From Mesorhizobium sp. LHD-90 (GTDB taxonomy: Bacteria; Pseudomonadota; Alphaproteobacteria; Rhizobiales; Rhizobiaceae), in contig NZ_JAVFVV010000001.1 in NCBI RefSeq assembly GCF_030929505.1, forward strand, positions 396,943 through 460,942: a DNA stretch of 64,000 bases, given 5' to 3'. Made by a program: the position numbers and the translations under genes. Position 1 is the first letter of the stretch; each line of letters starts with the position of its first letter. Shown piece after piece: positions 46,588 to 55,408 of this stretch. The notes below the pieces were generated by a model. It was given only the letters and a program-made list of their open reading frames with translations, did not search any database and was not told the origin of the DNA.

Positions 46588-47406
46588 ATGGACTTGAACG
46601 CAGTCATCGAGAAGCACCGCGAGGCGCTGAGGCGCATCGTGGCCGGGCTTGTCGCCATGCTCGAATTCGGCGCGGCAACCCTGGTTTCGCGTGGCTTCGC
46701 CGGGGCCGGCGGAATGGCGCCGCGCCATCTCCACCGCGCCATACTAAAAATGCTGCGGCCGGCCGAATCAGCGGCGCGGCGCCTGGTCATCGTGCTGGCG
46801 CGCGGCATCGTGGTGACGCCGCCACGCCCGCGCCAGGCCAGGCCGACGAAGCCAAAGCCGACATCCATCTTCGTGCGCGACGGTGTCGGTACCGGCATCG
46901 TGCTGCGGCAAGGCGCGCCGGTTCCGGCGCATCTGGCCCATCTCGTTCCGCGTAAGGCCGCTGCCCGCCCGCTCTCATTCCCGCTGCTCGATCCGCTGAA
47001 GCGCCGGAGCGGCCGCCGCCGGCGGCCGGCCGCTGCCGGCGTGCCGCGCATTTCCATCGCCGAGGATGCCCTGCGCCTTGCCGTCCCGTCCCGAAAACCG
47101 CCCCTGCCCGACGATCCGCTCGATGCGGGCCGCCTCGGCCGGCGGCTTGCCGCGCTCGCCGGCGCGCTTGACGACCTGCCGGGGCAGGCAAAACGCTTCG
47201 CGCGCTGGAAAGCGCGGCGCGACCGGGCGCTTGCCGCGGGGCGCATTCATCGCGTCTCGGCACTGCGCGGCGGCCGGCCGCCGGGCGGCCGGTTGTCGCG
47301 CTACGAACCGGACGCGCCGCGCAGGAGCAACATCCGCGATGTCGACGAGATTTTGGCGCACGCCCATGCGCTGGCCCATTATGCGCTGCGCCCCGACACC
47401 TCGTGA
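46588..47406 (+). CDS. Hypothetical protein, basic, Arg/Pro/Ala-rich
   Basis: A 272-residue protein that I do not recognise. The N-terminal 75 residues are moderately hydrophobic and helical (LRRIVAGLVAMLEFGAAT, RRLVIVLARGIVV). A basic Pro-rich linker (TPPRPRQARPTKPKPTS) and a highly basic segment (LLDPLKRRSGRRRRPAA) come next. The C-terminal region ends in an acidic/His-containing helix (NIRDVDEILAHAHALAHYAL). AAGGAAGG lies before the ATG and codon use looks coding, so it is probably real. The basic character hints at nucleic-acid or membrane association. It is convergent with the following minus-strand regulator. Confidence 0.6.
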   Translation: MDLNAVIEKHREALRRIVAGLVAMLEFGAATLVSRGFAGAGGMAPRHLHRAILKMLRPAESAARRLVIVLARGIVVTPPRPRQARPTKPKPTSIFVRDGVGTGIVLRQGAPVPAHLAHLVPRKAAARPLSFPLLDPLKRRSGRRRRPAAAGVPRISIAEDALRLAVPSRKPPLPDDPLDAGRLGRRLAALAGALDDLPGQAKRFARWKARRDRALAAGRIHRVSALRGGRPPGGRLSRYEPDAPRRSNIRDVDEILAHAHALAHYALRPDTS

Positions 47407-47482
47407 CCGCGGCCCGACTGGCGGCAAACCGGATCGTTTTGTGGATGACGGCGGGAAATTCCGGCGTCCTCCCGCCGCTCCC

Positions 47483-49003
47483 TCACGCCGGCAGCCCGGC
47501 CTTGCGAAAACCGTCGACGAAATGGTCGAGCGTGGCGGCGTCGCGGAACGGCTCCGTCTCGGCCCAGTGGCGCGTGGTGAAATGCGGGTTGCCGACAAGA
47601 AACAACTCGACCTCGGCGCGCGCCTCCTCGAGCCGGCCGAGTTGGGCAAGGCTTGCCGCCAGGAAACGGCGTGAACTTGTCCGGTAGGTCTCGTCCCGGC
47701 GCAGGGTCTCGATGGCGGCGCCATAGTCCCGCGAAGCATATTGCGCCTGGCCGAGCGTCAGATAATACCAGCTTGTCGGAAACGGGCTTAGCCGGAACGC
47801 CTTGCGGATGTGTTCCAGGCCTTCCTCGACCCGCCCGGCAAGCACCGCGATGTCGGACAGCGCCGTCCAGGTGTCGGCCTCGTTGGGGTCGAGTTCGATC
47901 GCCTTGGCAAATTCCGCATCCGCCTCGTCGAAGCTGCGTTCATAGGCCAGCAGGTAGGCCAGGACCCAGCGGCAGCCTGCATCGTCCGGATCGATCGCCA
48001 CGGCCTTGCGCGCCAGCTCCAGGGCGACCTCGCGGTTGGCTTCGGTCGGCCCGCCCCAATGCACCCAGCCCATCCAGTGGTTCATGGCAAGCCAGCGATA
48101 GGCCTCGGCGTATTGCGGATCGAGCGCTGCCGCGCGCGTCAGCATCAGGTGCACTTCCCGCGCCATCCGCGGCGAATCATCCATGAGCTTGCGCGCCCGC
48201 ATGCAGAGTTCGTAGGCCTCGGGATTGCTGGGCGGGTTGCGCGGCGGCGGCGCGCGCAGCCGGCCGAGCAGGGCCTCCACGATCCTGGCCGTCACTTCGT
48301 CCTGAACGGCGAAGATGTCCTCCAGGCCGCGATCGAAGCGTTCGGCCCACAGATGCTCGCCGCTCACGGCGTCGACCAGTTGTGCGTTGATGCGCACGCG
48401 ACCGGCAGCGCGCCGTGCGCTGCCCTCCAGCAGATAGCGCACGCCGAGATCATGCGCGATCCCGCGCATGTCCGTCGCCTTGCCCTTGTAGGCGAAGGCC
48501 GGGTTGCGGGCGATGACGAACAGGCCGGAGACCCTGGACAGGTCGGTGATCAGGTCTTCGGTCAAGCCGTCGGCGAAGGCCTCCTGCTCGGGGTCGCCGC
48601 CGAGATTGACGAAGGGCAGCACCGCGATCGATGGCTTTCCGGGTGGCGGCAAAGGGCTGCGCTTTGCCTCGCCGAGCCGTTCGACGGCGCCCACAAAACG
48701 GTAGCCGACGCGCGGAACCGTGGCGATCCATTCGCCGCTCCCGTTGCCGGCATCGCCGGCCGGACCGAGCAGTTTCCTGAGCTGCGCGATCTGCACGGTG
48801 AGGTTGCCTTCCTCGACGGCCGTGCCCGGCCACGCCGCGTCCATCAGCTCGGCCTTGCCGAGAATTTCGCCGGGCCGTCCGACCAGTGCTGCGAGCAGTT
48901 TCAGCCCGCGGTAGCCGATTGCGACGGGGGCATCGTCCCGGGTGAGCGTTCCCGCATCCGGATCAAGCACGAACGGACCGAAGGCGAAGCGCGATCCCTG
49001 CAT
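47483..49003 (-). CDS. Winged-helix (OmpR/CadC-type) regulator with TolB-like and TPR domains
   Basis: A 506-residue protein. Residues 1-105 form an OmpR-type winged helix (FGPFVLDPDAGTLTRDDAPV, LTVQIAQLRKLLG, WIATVPRVGYRFVG). A TolB-N-like segment follows (SIAVLPFVNLGGDPEQEAFA, DGLTEDLITDLSR). The C-terminal half is TPR-like repeats (about 270-500), as in rhizobial adenylate-cyclase-associated regulators. No receiver domain or membrane helix is seen, so it is probably a soluble one-component regulator. The start at 49003 matches the family. The agmatinase-family gene lies 25 bp upstream on the same strand, suggesting an operon. Confidence 0.82.
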   Translation of the reverse strand: MQGSRFAFGPFVLDPDAGTLTRDDAPVAIGYRGLKLLAALVGRPGEILGKAELMDAAWPGTAVEEGNLTVQIAQLRKLLGPAGDAGNGSGEWIATVPRVGYRFVGAVERLGEAKRSPLPPPGKPSIAVLPFVNLGGDPEQEAFADGLTEDLITDLSRVSGLFVIARNPAFAYKGKATDMRGIAHDLGVRYLLEGSARRAAGRVRINAQLVDAVSGEHLWAERFDRGLEDIFAVQDEVTARIVEALLGRLRAPPPRNPPSNPEAYELCMRARKLMDDSPRMAREVHLMLTRAAALDPQYAEAYRWLAMNHWMGWVHWGGPTEANREVALELARKAVAIDPDDAGCRWVLAYLLAYERSFDEADAEFAKAIELDPNEADTWTALSDIAVLAGRVEEGLEHIRKAFRLSPFPTSWYYLTLGQAQYASRDYGAAIETLRRDETYRTSSRRFLAASLAQLGRLEEARAEVELFLVGNPHFTTRHWAETEPFRDAATLDHFVDGFRKAGLPA

Positions 49004-49028
49004 AGGGGATCCATAGAGCCTTTGAGGC

Positions 49029-49949
49029 TCAGACGGAACCGTCCTGCCGGACGATGGCGCCGATCGCATTGATGACAAGCCGCGCGGCGGTCTGGGCCGA
49101 CAGGCCGTCCATGTCGGCGGGCGGATAGAGCTCGACCAGATCGAAGCCAGCAATCCTGGCCTGCCGGCCAAGGCCGGCGATCAAGTCGATCGCCTGCGTG
49201 TAAGTGAGGCCGCCCGGCGTGCGCGCCGCCACGCCCGGCATGATGCCGGGATCGAGGCCGTCGCAGTCCAGCGTGACGACCACCCGCGCGCCTTCCGGAA
49301 TATGCCGGAGCGCGGCTTCGACGCCCTGCGCATGGATCTCGCGGGCGGTCACGAAGCGGCTGCCAAAGCGTCGTGCCGCTTCGATTTCGCCGTGGCGCGC
49401 GCTGCCGACGCTGCGTAGCCCGACCTGCACCATGCCGGCGACATGCGGCATCTCGCTCGCTCGCCGCATCGGGCTCGAATAGCCATGGCGTTCGCCATGC
49501 ACCTCATCGCGCCAGTCGATATGGGCGTCGATCTGCAGGATCCAGACCGGTCCGTGGCCGGCAAAGCCGGCGAGGAAGGGAATGACCACGGAATCGTCGC
49601 CGCCGAGCATGATCGGCACCGCTTGCAAGGCCAGCACCTCGCGCGTCTTCGCCTCGATCCGGGCCCGGTTGCCGGCATTGTCATGCATGGTGGTCGGGAC
49701 GTCGCCGGCGTCGATGCAGCAGACCGGACCGCCGTTGAACAGCGGGCCGCCGAGATCGAAATCCCAGTGTCCGACGAGCCCGGCATCGAATTGGCTGGCG
49801 GCGCGGATGGCGTCGGCGGCGAGCGCATAGCCGCTGCTGTCCTGGCCGGGATAGGTGCTACCGTGACCGGCTCCGAAGATCACCGCACGCGGCTTGCCGC
49901 CGTTGGCGAGACGATCGGGTAAGCCGAGAAAGGGAGGCGAAGCTGTCAT
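49029..49949 (-). CDS. speB: Agmatinase/arginase-family ureohydrolase
   Basis: A 306-residue binuclear manganese enzyme. Metal-site motifs are GGDDSVV, DAHIDWRDEVHGE (D-A-H-x-D) and TLDCDGLDPGIMPG (D-x-D). LVELYPPADMDGLSAQTAA is the usual C-terminal ureohydrolase segment. Agmatinase converts agmatine to putrescine plus urea; related guanidino substrates are possible, since the subfamily cannot be settled by eye. It is followed by a winged-helix/TPR regulator gene on the same strand. Confidence 0.85.
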   Translation of the reverse strand: MTASPPFLGLPDRLANGGKPRAVIFGAGHGSTYPGQDSSGYALAADAIRAASQFDAGLVGHWDFDLGGPLFNGGPVCCIDAGDVPTTMHDNAGNRARIEAKTREVLALQAVPIMLGGDDSVVIPFLAGFAGHGPVWILQIDAHIDWRDEVHGERHGYSSPMRRASEMPHVAGMVQVGLRSVGSARHGEIEAARRFGSRFVTAREIHAQGVEAALRHIPEGARVVVTLDCDGLDPGIMPGVAARTPGGLTYTQAIDLIAGLGRQARIAGFDLVELYPPADMDGLSAQTAARLVINAIGAIVRQDGSV

Positions 49950-50172
49950 GTCTCGTTCGTCTCGTTGATGAATTGGCTGAGCTTCGGTGTAGGGCGCAGG
50001 ATGCGTCGGGGCGATTGGGGGCTGACGCCAAGCCGGTAGGGCGCGAGCTTAGACCGTTTGGAAGTTTTTGGAACTATTTGGGCGCGCTTAATTACGGCTC
50101 CGTTCCAATCCCGCAGAATTCAACCTCTTTCAGGTCTAGGGCCCCGTGCCTTCGACCGACATGGAGGTTGCC

Positions 50173-50424
50173 ATGAACGATATGCTTGGGTTGATCCCAC
50201 ATCCGGCGGCGTGGCGTGAAACGCCTGTCAGGCCGGCAGATGCCCCGCGGCGTTACGACGGCATCGCGACCCTGCGAGACCTTGTTGCAGCATGGAGCGA
50301 GCGAATGCGCTTTCGCTGGGACCTTGCGCAAAGGTCGAAGGACAGTCCCCATCTGATCGACGATATTGGTCTGACGAGACGGCAGGTCGAGGCGGAGATC
50401 GCAAAGCCCTTCTGGCGAGCTTAG
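50173..50424 (+). CDS. DUF1127 domain small protein
   Basis: An 83-residue protein whose C-terminal half carries the DUF1127 (YjiS-like) pattern: RMRFRWDLAQRSKDSPHLI then DDIGLTRRQVEAEIAKPFWR. Small DUF1127 proteins in alphaproteobacteria are Arg-rich and several affect RNA or phosphate metabolism; this longer one has an extra N-terminal segment. The ATG at 50173 was chosen because GGAGG lies 5 bases upstream. Alternative starts at 50161 and 50146 would place that site within the coding sequence. An MFS gene follows 13 bp later. Confidence 0.8.
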   Translation: MNDMLGLIPHPAAWRETPVRPADAPRRYDGIATLRDLVAAWSERMRFRWDLAQRSKDSPHLIDDIGLTRRQVEAEIAKPFWRA

Positions 50425-50437
50425 TGCGGATGCCGCA

Positions 50438-51604
50438 ATGACCGCCGAAAGCACGACAGCACCTTGCGAGGACCGGCTGCCCTGGGCGGCGATGGCGGGT
50501 ATCATCGCGGCCGTCACGGTGGGCGCCCTGGCGCAGGGGGTACTCTATCCGCTGCTCAGCTTCATCCTCGAGCGGCAGGGCACGACGCCCGGCCTGATCG
50601 GCCTGTCGGCGGCGATGACGCCGCTGGGCTTCATCGTCGCCTCGGCCTTCACGCCGGCTCTGGCGCGGCATCTGGGCGGAGCCCGGCTCGCGATCCTGTG
50701 CTCAATTCTCACCGCGCAGAGCATCGCCGCGATTGCCTGGGCCGAGGACGTCTGGGCGTGGATGCCGCTGCGCTTCCTGCTCGGCTCCTTCTCCAAGCCG
50801 CCTTACGTGATCTGCGAAACCTGGCTGATCGCGATCACGCCGCCCTCGCGCCGGGGCCGCGTCATGGGTCTCTATTCGTCGATCGTCTCAGCCGGTTTCG
50901 CCATCGGCCCGCTGTCGCTCGGCCTGGTCGGCACGCAGGGCTGGCCGCCCTTCATGATAGGGATCGCGGCCTTCCTGGTCTGCGGCCTGATCGTGTTTGC
51001 GATCGTGCCGCGTCTGCCGGTAATGGCTCATGAAGACGATGCAGCATCGGTCGGGGGCTTCTTCGCGCTGGCGCCGCTGTTGCTGTTTGCGGTTTTCGCC
51101 GCGGCCGCCTTCGAGCAGACGCTGATCTCCCTGTTCGCGGTCTACGGCGCAGCACTCGGCAGCGGCGAAGGGCGCATCGCTTCGCTCATCGCCTGTTTCA
51201 TCGCAGGTGACGCAGCGCTGCAGATCGTGCTCGGGCGCATGGCAGAACGGTTCGGTTCGGCCCAGATCATGCTGTTCTGCGTAGTGGCTTCGCTGGCCGG
51301 CTGCCTGGCTCTGCCGGTGATGTTCAACTCGTGGCTTGTCTGGCCGCTGCTTTTCGTCTGGGGCGGGGTCTCGTTCGGCATCTACACCATGGCGCTGGTC
51401 CAACTCGGCGAGCGCTTTGCCGGTCAGGCCCTGATCACCGGCGCCGCGGCCTTCTCGCTCGTCTGGGGCATCGGCGGTATCGTGGGCTCGCCTGCGACGG
51501 GGCTGGCGATGCAACTTGTCGGACATCAGGGGCTGCCATTGTCGCTCGGCCTGCTGTGCGGCGTGCTGGCGGTGTTTCTGATGGCGCGGAGACGGCGGGT
51601 CTGA
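50438..51604 (+). CDS. MFS transporter (YcaD-like)
   Basis: A 388-residue inner-membrane protein with about 12 hydrophobic helices in two halves joined by a polar loop near residues 190-205 (VMAHEDDAASVGG). The loop motif PPSRRGRVMGLYSSIVSAGF between helices 4 and 5 and the pattern FSKPPYVICETWLIAI resemble the YcaD/UPF0226 group. The substrate cannot be inferred. It starts 13 bp after the DUF1127 gene and is probably co-transcribed. Confidence 0.82.
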   Translation: MTAESTTAPCEDRLPWAAMAGIIAAVTVGALAQGVLYPLLSFILERQGTTPGLIGLSAAMTPLGFIVASAFTPALARHLGGARLAILCSILTAQSIAAIAWAEDVWAWMPLRFLLGSFSKPPYVICETWLIAITPPSRRGRVMGLYSSIVSAGFAIGPLSLGLVGTQGWPPFMIGIAAFLVCGLIVFAIVPRLPVMAHEDDAASVGGFFALAPLLLFAVFAAAAFEQTLISLFAVYGAALGSGEGRIASLIACFIAGDAALQIVLGRMAERFGSAQIMLFCVVASLAGCLALPVMFNSWLVWPLLFVWGGVSFGIYTMALVQLGERFAGQALITGAAAFSLVWGIGGIVGSPATGLAMQLVGHQGLPLSLGLLCGVLAVFLMARRRRV

Positions 51605-51696
51605 TCGAGGGCTTGCCTCCCGCCGCTTCGATGCTATGCCGGCTTCCACCAACAGGGAGCCAGCATGATGCCAGCGATCCGCGATAGCAGCACATC

Positions 51697-52062
51697 ATGA
51701 CCCTCGATGACTACAACGCCTTCTGCGCCGCGCTGCCCGCAACCACCCATGTCGTGCAGTGGGGCGGCGCGCATGTCTGGAAGGTCGGCGGCAAGGTGTT
51801 CGCCATCGCCGGATGGAGCGACGGCGAAGTCCTTGCCGTCACCTTCAAGACTTCCGAGATGGCCTACGACATCCTGAAGGAGCAGCCGGGCTGCCGGCCG
51901 GCGCCTTACCTCGCCTCACGCGGCATGAAATGGATCCAGCGTATTTCCGCAGCGTCCATGGACGACGGCGCGCTCAAGGACTATCTGCGCGAGAGCCGGC
52001 GGCTGGTCGTTCTTGGGCTGACGAGGAAGGTGCGGAGCGACCTGGGGCTGAATGAGGTTTGA
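51697..52062 (+). CDS. MmcQ/YjbR-family DNA-binding-like protein
   Basis: A 121-residue protein with the MmcQ/YjbR fold signature: FCAALPATTHVVQWGGAHVW, KVGGKVFAIAGW, LAVTFKTSEMAYDIL and the closing LKDYLRESRRLVVLGLTRKV. The fold resembles double-wing DNA-binding domains, but the cellular role is unknown. No good ribosome site precedes the ATG. It lies alone between an MFS gene and an L,D-transpeptidase gene. Confidence 0.82.
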   Translation: MTLDDYNAFCAALPATTHVVQWGGAHVWKVGGKVFAIAGWSDGEVLAVTFKTSEMAYDILKEQPGCRPAPYLASRGMKWIQRISAASMDDGALKDYLRESRRLVVLGLTRKVRSDLGLNEV

Positions 52063-52227
52063 CGGGCGATTCGGAGGTTCCCTCGGGACGGGTCCGACCG
52101 TCATGACGAAAATGCTGGCGGCCATCTTCATGCCCCGTTCATACTGGAACAACTAGATTCGCAGGCGCGTTACCGTCGATCATCCTTGGCGCGGTGGGGC
52201 GGGAAGGAACCGGAGAGAGCGACCAAG

Positions 52228-53718
52228 ATGTTTCGCGGGCTGATTTTTGTTCCGGCCATGGCAATCGGATTTGCCGCAAGCGCCGCAGCGGCAGCCGAAT
52301 CGCCCGCGGCGTGGGTGCGCGAAGAGGCGCGGCCAGTGCCCGCGCAAGACGAGATCCGGCTCGCGCAATACCGCCAGGCCGAAGTCTATTACGACGGCAA
52401 CGGCAACCGGGTGATCGTCGATGCGGTCACCGGCGAGGTGATCGCCGTCCAGCCGGGCGGCCTCAACGCGCGGCGCGAGCGCATGGAGGAGCGCCGCCGC
52501 GAAATCAGGCGCCAGGACCGCTACTATCTCGACGACCCGGAGGACATGGCGCGGCTGCGGCGCGACGAGGGCTGGGTTCCGCTGGACGACGGCTACGCCG
52601 TTCCGGATTATCAGCAGCCGGACTACGTCCTGCCAGACGACGATTACCGCTCGGACGAGTTCCCGCAAGCGCCCCCGCCGCCCCAAGCCGAACGGGAAGT
52701 CCCACCGGTTACTGCCCGAGGCGACACGATCGAGCGCCGGCCTCTCGATGACCAGCGCTTCACGTCGGTCGAGCCAGGCGATGGGAGCGCCTCCGACCCG
52801 GACATTACGGGCACCGTCGAGCCGCGTCCCGACACGACGATGCAGCCGTCCGCGCCGCCGGCGCTGAATTTCACCGCGCGCGAGGATGTCGCGGCAATTC
52901 AGGTGCTTATGGACAGGGCAGGGGCCTCGCCGGGGGTTATCGACGGAAAGTTCGGGTCCAATGTCGACAAGGCGCTCGCCGCCTACCGCGAACTCACCGG
53001 CACCAACCTCAAGTCCACGGACACCGTGGCGATCAAGGCGGCGCTTGCCGCCAGCGGTGGGGATGCGTTCAGCCTCTATGAAATCACGCCGGAGGACGCG
53101 GCCGGGCCTTTTGTGGCCGCGGTTCCCGCCGACTACGGCGAGAAGGCCAGGCTGGAGCATATGAGCTTCACCTCCGTCACCGAGATGCTGGCGGAGCGCT
53201 TCCATATGGACGAAAACTATCTCAAGGCCTTGAATCCGGAAGCGAATTTCTCCCGACCGGGCACGCTTGTGCGCGTCGCCAACTTCGGGTCCAACGCCAC
53301 CACCAAGGTCACCCGCATCATCGCCGACAAGGGCCAGAAGCAGGTGCGGGCCTACGATGCCGACGACAGGCTGGTCGTCGCCTATCCGGCGACGATCGGC
53401 TCGGCAGACACCCCGTCGCCGACCGGCATGCACGCTGTCTCGCGCGTCGCGATAAACCCGAATTACACGTATAATCCGAAGCTTAACTTCAAGCAGGGCG
53501 AAAACGACAAAGTGCTGACCATCCCGCCCGGGCCGAACGGGCCGGTCGGCTCGGTATGGATCGCGTTGGACAAGCCGACCTATGGAATCCACGGCACGCC
53601 GGACCCGTCGAAGATCGGCAAGACCGAGAGCCATGGCTGCGTACGGCTGACCAACTGGGATGCGCAGGAACTCGCCAAGCTGGTTTCGGCCGGGGTGATG
53701 GTCGAATTCGTCGAATAA
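52228..53718 (+). CDS. L,D-transpeptidase (YkuD) with peptidoglycan-binding domain
   Basis: A 496-residue exported enzyme. A signal peptide (MFRGLIFVPAMAIGFAASAA) precedes a disordered Arg/Pro/Asp-rich region (about 40-215). A PG_binding_1 domain (AIQVLMDRAGASPGVIDGKF, about 228-270) and the catalytic YkuD domain near the C-terminus follow. The catalytic motif is YGIHGT then SHGCVRLTNWD with Cys471. Such enzymes make 3-3 cross-links in the peptidoglycan or attach proteins to it, which is important in Hyphomicrobiales that grow from the pole. GGAGAGAG precedes the ATG at 52228. Confidence 0.92.
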   Translation: MFRGLIFVPAMAIGFAASAAAAAESPAAWVREEARPVPAQDEIRLAQYRQAEVYYDGNGNRVIVDAVTGEVIAVQPGGLNARRERMEERRREIRRQDRYYLDDPEDMARLRRDEGWVPLDDGYAVPDYQQPDYVLPDDDYRSDEFPQAPPPPQAEREVPPVTARGDTIERRPLDDQRFTSVEPGDGSASDPDITGTVEPRPDTTMQPSAPPALNFTAREDVAAIQVLMDRAGASPGVIDGKFGSNVDKALAAYRELTGTNLKSTDTVAIKAALAASGGDAFSLYEITPEDAAGPFVAAVPADYGEKARLEHMSFTSVTEMLAERFHMDENYLKALNPEANFSRPGTLVRVANFGSNATTKVTRIIADKGQKQVRAYDADDRLVVAYPATIGSADTPSPTGMHAVSRVAINPNYTYNPKLNFKQGENDKVLTIPPGPNGPVGSVWIALDKPTYGIHGTPDPSKIGKTESHGCVRLTNWDAQELAKLVSAGVMVEFVE

Positions 53719-54097
53719 GATCTCACGGCCGAAAAGCCCTGATTTTTCAACGGTCGGGCCTCTCGGCCAAAACTGCGTGAAGTCAGGAAGGTCGAGCGAT
53801 TTCAACGACTTATTCCGGAAGTGCCTGCGGAATCGCGCCGCGGGCTTGAAACAGGCCCGCAAAAATCGCCGATTCACTGCTTTTCGGGAGCTTTCGGCTT
53901 GCCTGCGGGGCCGATGAGCTTGCTTCAGGCTGCCGTTGGATCATGGAAGCGAATGGCCTCGTTGCCTTCGCCCGGCCGCCGCAGATTTTTTCGCTCAAAG
54001 TGTCTCCTTTGCCGCCGCGAGAACGTCATTGGCATGAAGGCGGATTTTTGCCTGCCGGATTGGCCAGGCTGCGCCTCGACGGAGCAAGAGGCATCTC
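53719..54097. other. 379-bp intergenic region after the L,D-transpeptidase gene
   Basis: No convincing gene. An imperfect hairpin near 53728-53768 (arms GGCCGAAAAGCCC and GGGCCTCTCGGCC) may end the upstream transcript. A smaller hairpin (GCGGGC at 53840-53845 with GCCCGC at 53855-53860) is followed by A rather than T on the plus strand. The MFS gene starting at 54098 has only a weak ribosome site. Confidence 0.4.
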
Positions 54098-55336
54098 ATG
54101 TCCCATTCAACAACGGAATCGCAGACGCAAATTTCCTATCGCTGGGTCATCGTCGCCATCGGCGCGCTGATGAGTTGCGTGGGCATCGGCGCGATGTTCT
54201 CGCTGGCGATCTTCCTGCAGCCGATGTCGGCCGACACGGGCTGGACGCGGGCCGGCATCTCCAGTGCCATGACCCTCAATTTCCTGGTGATGGGCGCGGC
54301 CGGCTTTGGCTGGGGCACACTCAGCGACCGGTTTGGCGCAAGGCCGGTGGTGCTTGCCGGCTCGGTGCTGCTCGGCCTGGCGTTGGTGCTGGCCAGCCGC
54401 GCCACCAGCCTGCCGGCGTTCCAGTTGATCTACGGCATCCTTGTCGGGCTCGCGGCCGGCGCATTCTTCGCGCCGATGATCGCGGCGGCCACCGCCTGGT
54501 TCGACACCAATCGCGGCCTTGCCGTCTCGCTGGTGTCGGCCGGCATGGGCGTAGCGCCGATGACGATCTCGCCCTTCGCCGCCTGGCTGCTGACGTCCTA
54601 TGACTGGCGAACGGCGATGATGACGATCGGCGTCGCCGCGTGGATACTGCTTGTTCCCGCCGCGCTTTTCGTGCGGCAGCGGCCGGCCGGCGCCGAGGTA
54701 GGCGCGGAGGCGCCGGCTGCGGAGGGCAGCGGTGGCATGACGGCGGCGAAGGCGTTTCGCACGCCGCAGTTCTTCGTGCTGGCTTTCACCTTCTTCCTGT
54801 GCTGCGCGGCGCATGCCGGACCGATCTTCCACATGGTCGCCTATGCGATCGCCTGCGGCATCCCGGCGCTTGCCGCGGTCAGCATCTACAGCGTGGAGGG
54901 TCTGGCGGGCCTCGGCGGACGGCTGCTGCTCGGCGTGCTGGCGGACAGGTTGGGTGTCAAGCTGGTGCTGGTCGTCGGGCTGGTCGTGCAGGCCCTGGTC
55001 ATGGGCGCCTATCTCCATGTCAACGAACTCTCCGAGTTCTACGTGCTGGCGGTGATCTTCGGCACCGCCTATGGCGGCGTGATGCCGCTCTACGCGGTGC
55101 TGGCGCGCGAATATTTCGGGCAGCAGGCGATGGGGGCGGTGTTCGGCGCCGCGACCATGGCCTCCAGCATCGGCATGGCGATCGGGCCGTGGGCCGGCGG
55201 CATGGTGTTCGATTCCTTCAACGCCTATGACTGGATGTTCATCGGCTCGGTGGGCGTCGGCTTCGCGGCGGTGGCGGTGGCTCTCGCCTTCCCGCCATTG
55301 CCATCGCGTCAGCGCGAGCAGCTTCAGCCGGCGTGA
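54098..55336 (+). CDS. MFS transporter (monocarboxylate/oxalate:formate antiporter-like)
   Basis: A 412-residue inner-membrane carrier with 12 predicted helices. The loop 2-3 motif GTLSDRFGARPVVLAG and the loop between halves (about 200-225, RQRPAGAEVGAEAPAAEG) are visible. YRWVIVAIGALMSCVGIGAM at the start and FSLAIFLQPMSADTGWTRAG resemble the OFA/MCT-like branch that carries organic acids. The substrate is not determined. It converges on the methyltransferase gene, with a strong hairpin between. Confidence 0.85.
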   Translation: MSHSTTESQTQISYRWVIVAIGALMSCVGIGAMFSLAIFLQPMSADTGWTRAGISSAMTLNFLVMGAAGFGWGTLSDRFGARPVVLAGSVLLGLALVLASRATSLPAFQLIYGILVGLAAGAFFAPMIAAATAWFDTNRGLAVSLVSAGMGVAPMTISPFAAWLLTSYDWRTAMMTIGVAAWILLVPAALFVRQRPAGAEVGAEAPAAEGSGGMTAAKAFRTPQFFVLAFTFFLCCAAHAGPIFHMVAYAIACGIPALAAVSIYSVEGLAGLGGRLLLGVLADRLGVKLVLVVGLVVQALVMGAYLHVNELSEFYVLAVIFGTAYGGVMPLYAVLAREYFGQQAMGAVFGAATMASSIGMAIGPWAGGMVFDSFNAYDWMFIGSVGVGFAAVAVALAFPPLPSRQREQLQPA

Positions 55337-55353
55337 ACGCCGATCCGGACATG

Positions 55354-55383
55354 CGCCCGCCGCCGGCGATCCGGCGGCGGGCG
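55354..55383. terminator. Hairpin between convergent genes, possible bidirectional transcript end
   Basis: Perfect 13-bp GC arms (55354-55366 and 55371-55383) enclose a CGAT loop, between the stop codons of the MFS gene and the minus-strand methyltransferase gene. There is no T-run on either side, so termination efficiency is uncertain. Confidence 0.5.
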
Positions 55384-55408
55384 GCTCACAACTCCAGGGT
55401 TCGAACCT

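Noticed and set aside
53840..53865. Hairpin GCGGGC/GCCCGC as a terminator
   Set aside because: On the plus strand it is followed by A bases, and on the minus strand no T-run follows the stem.
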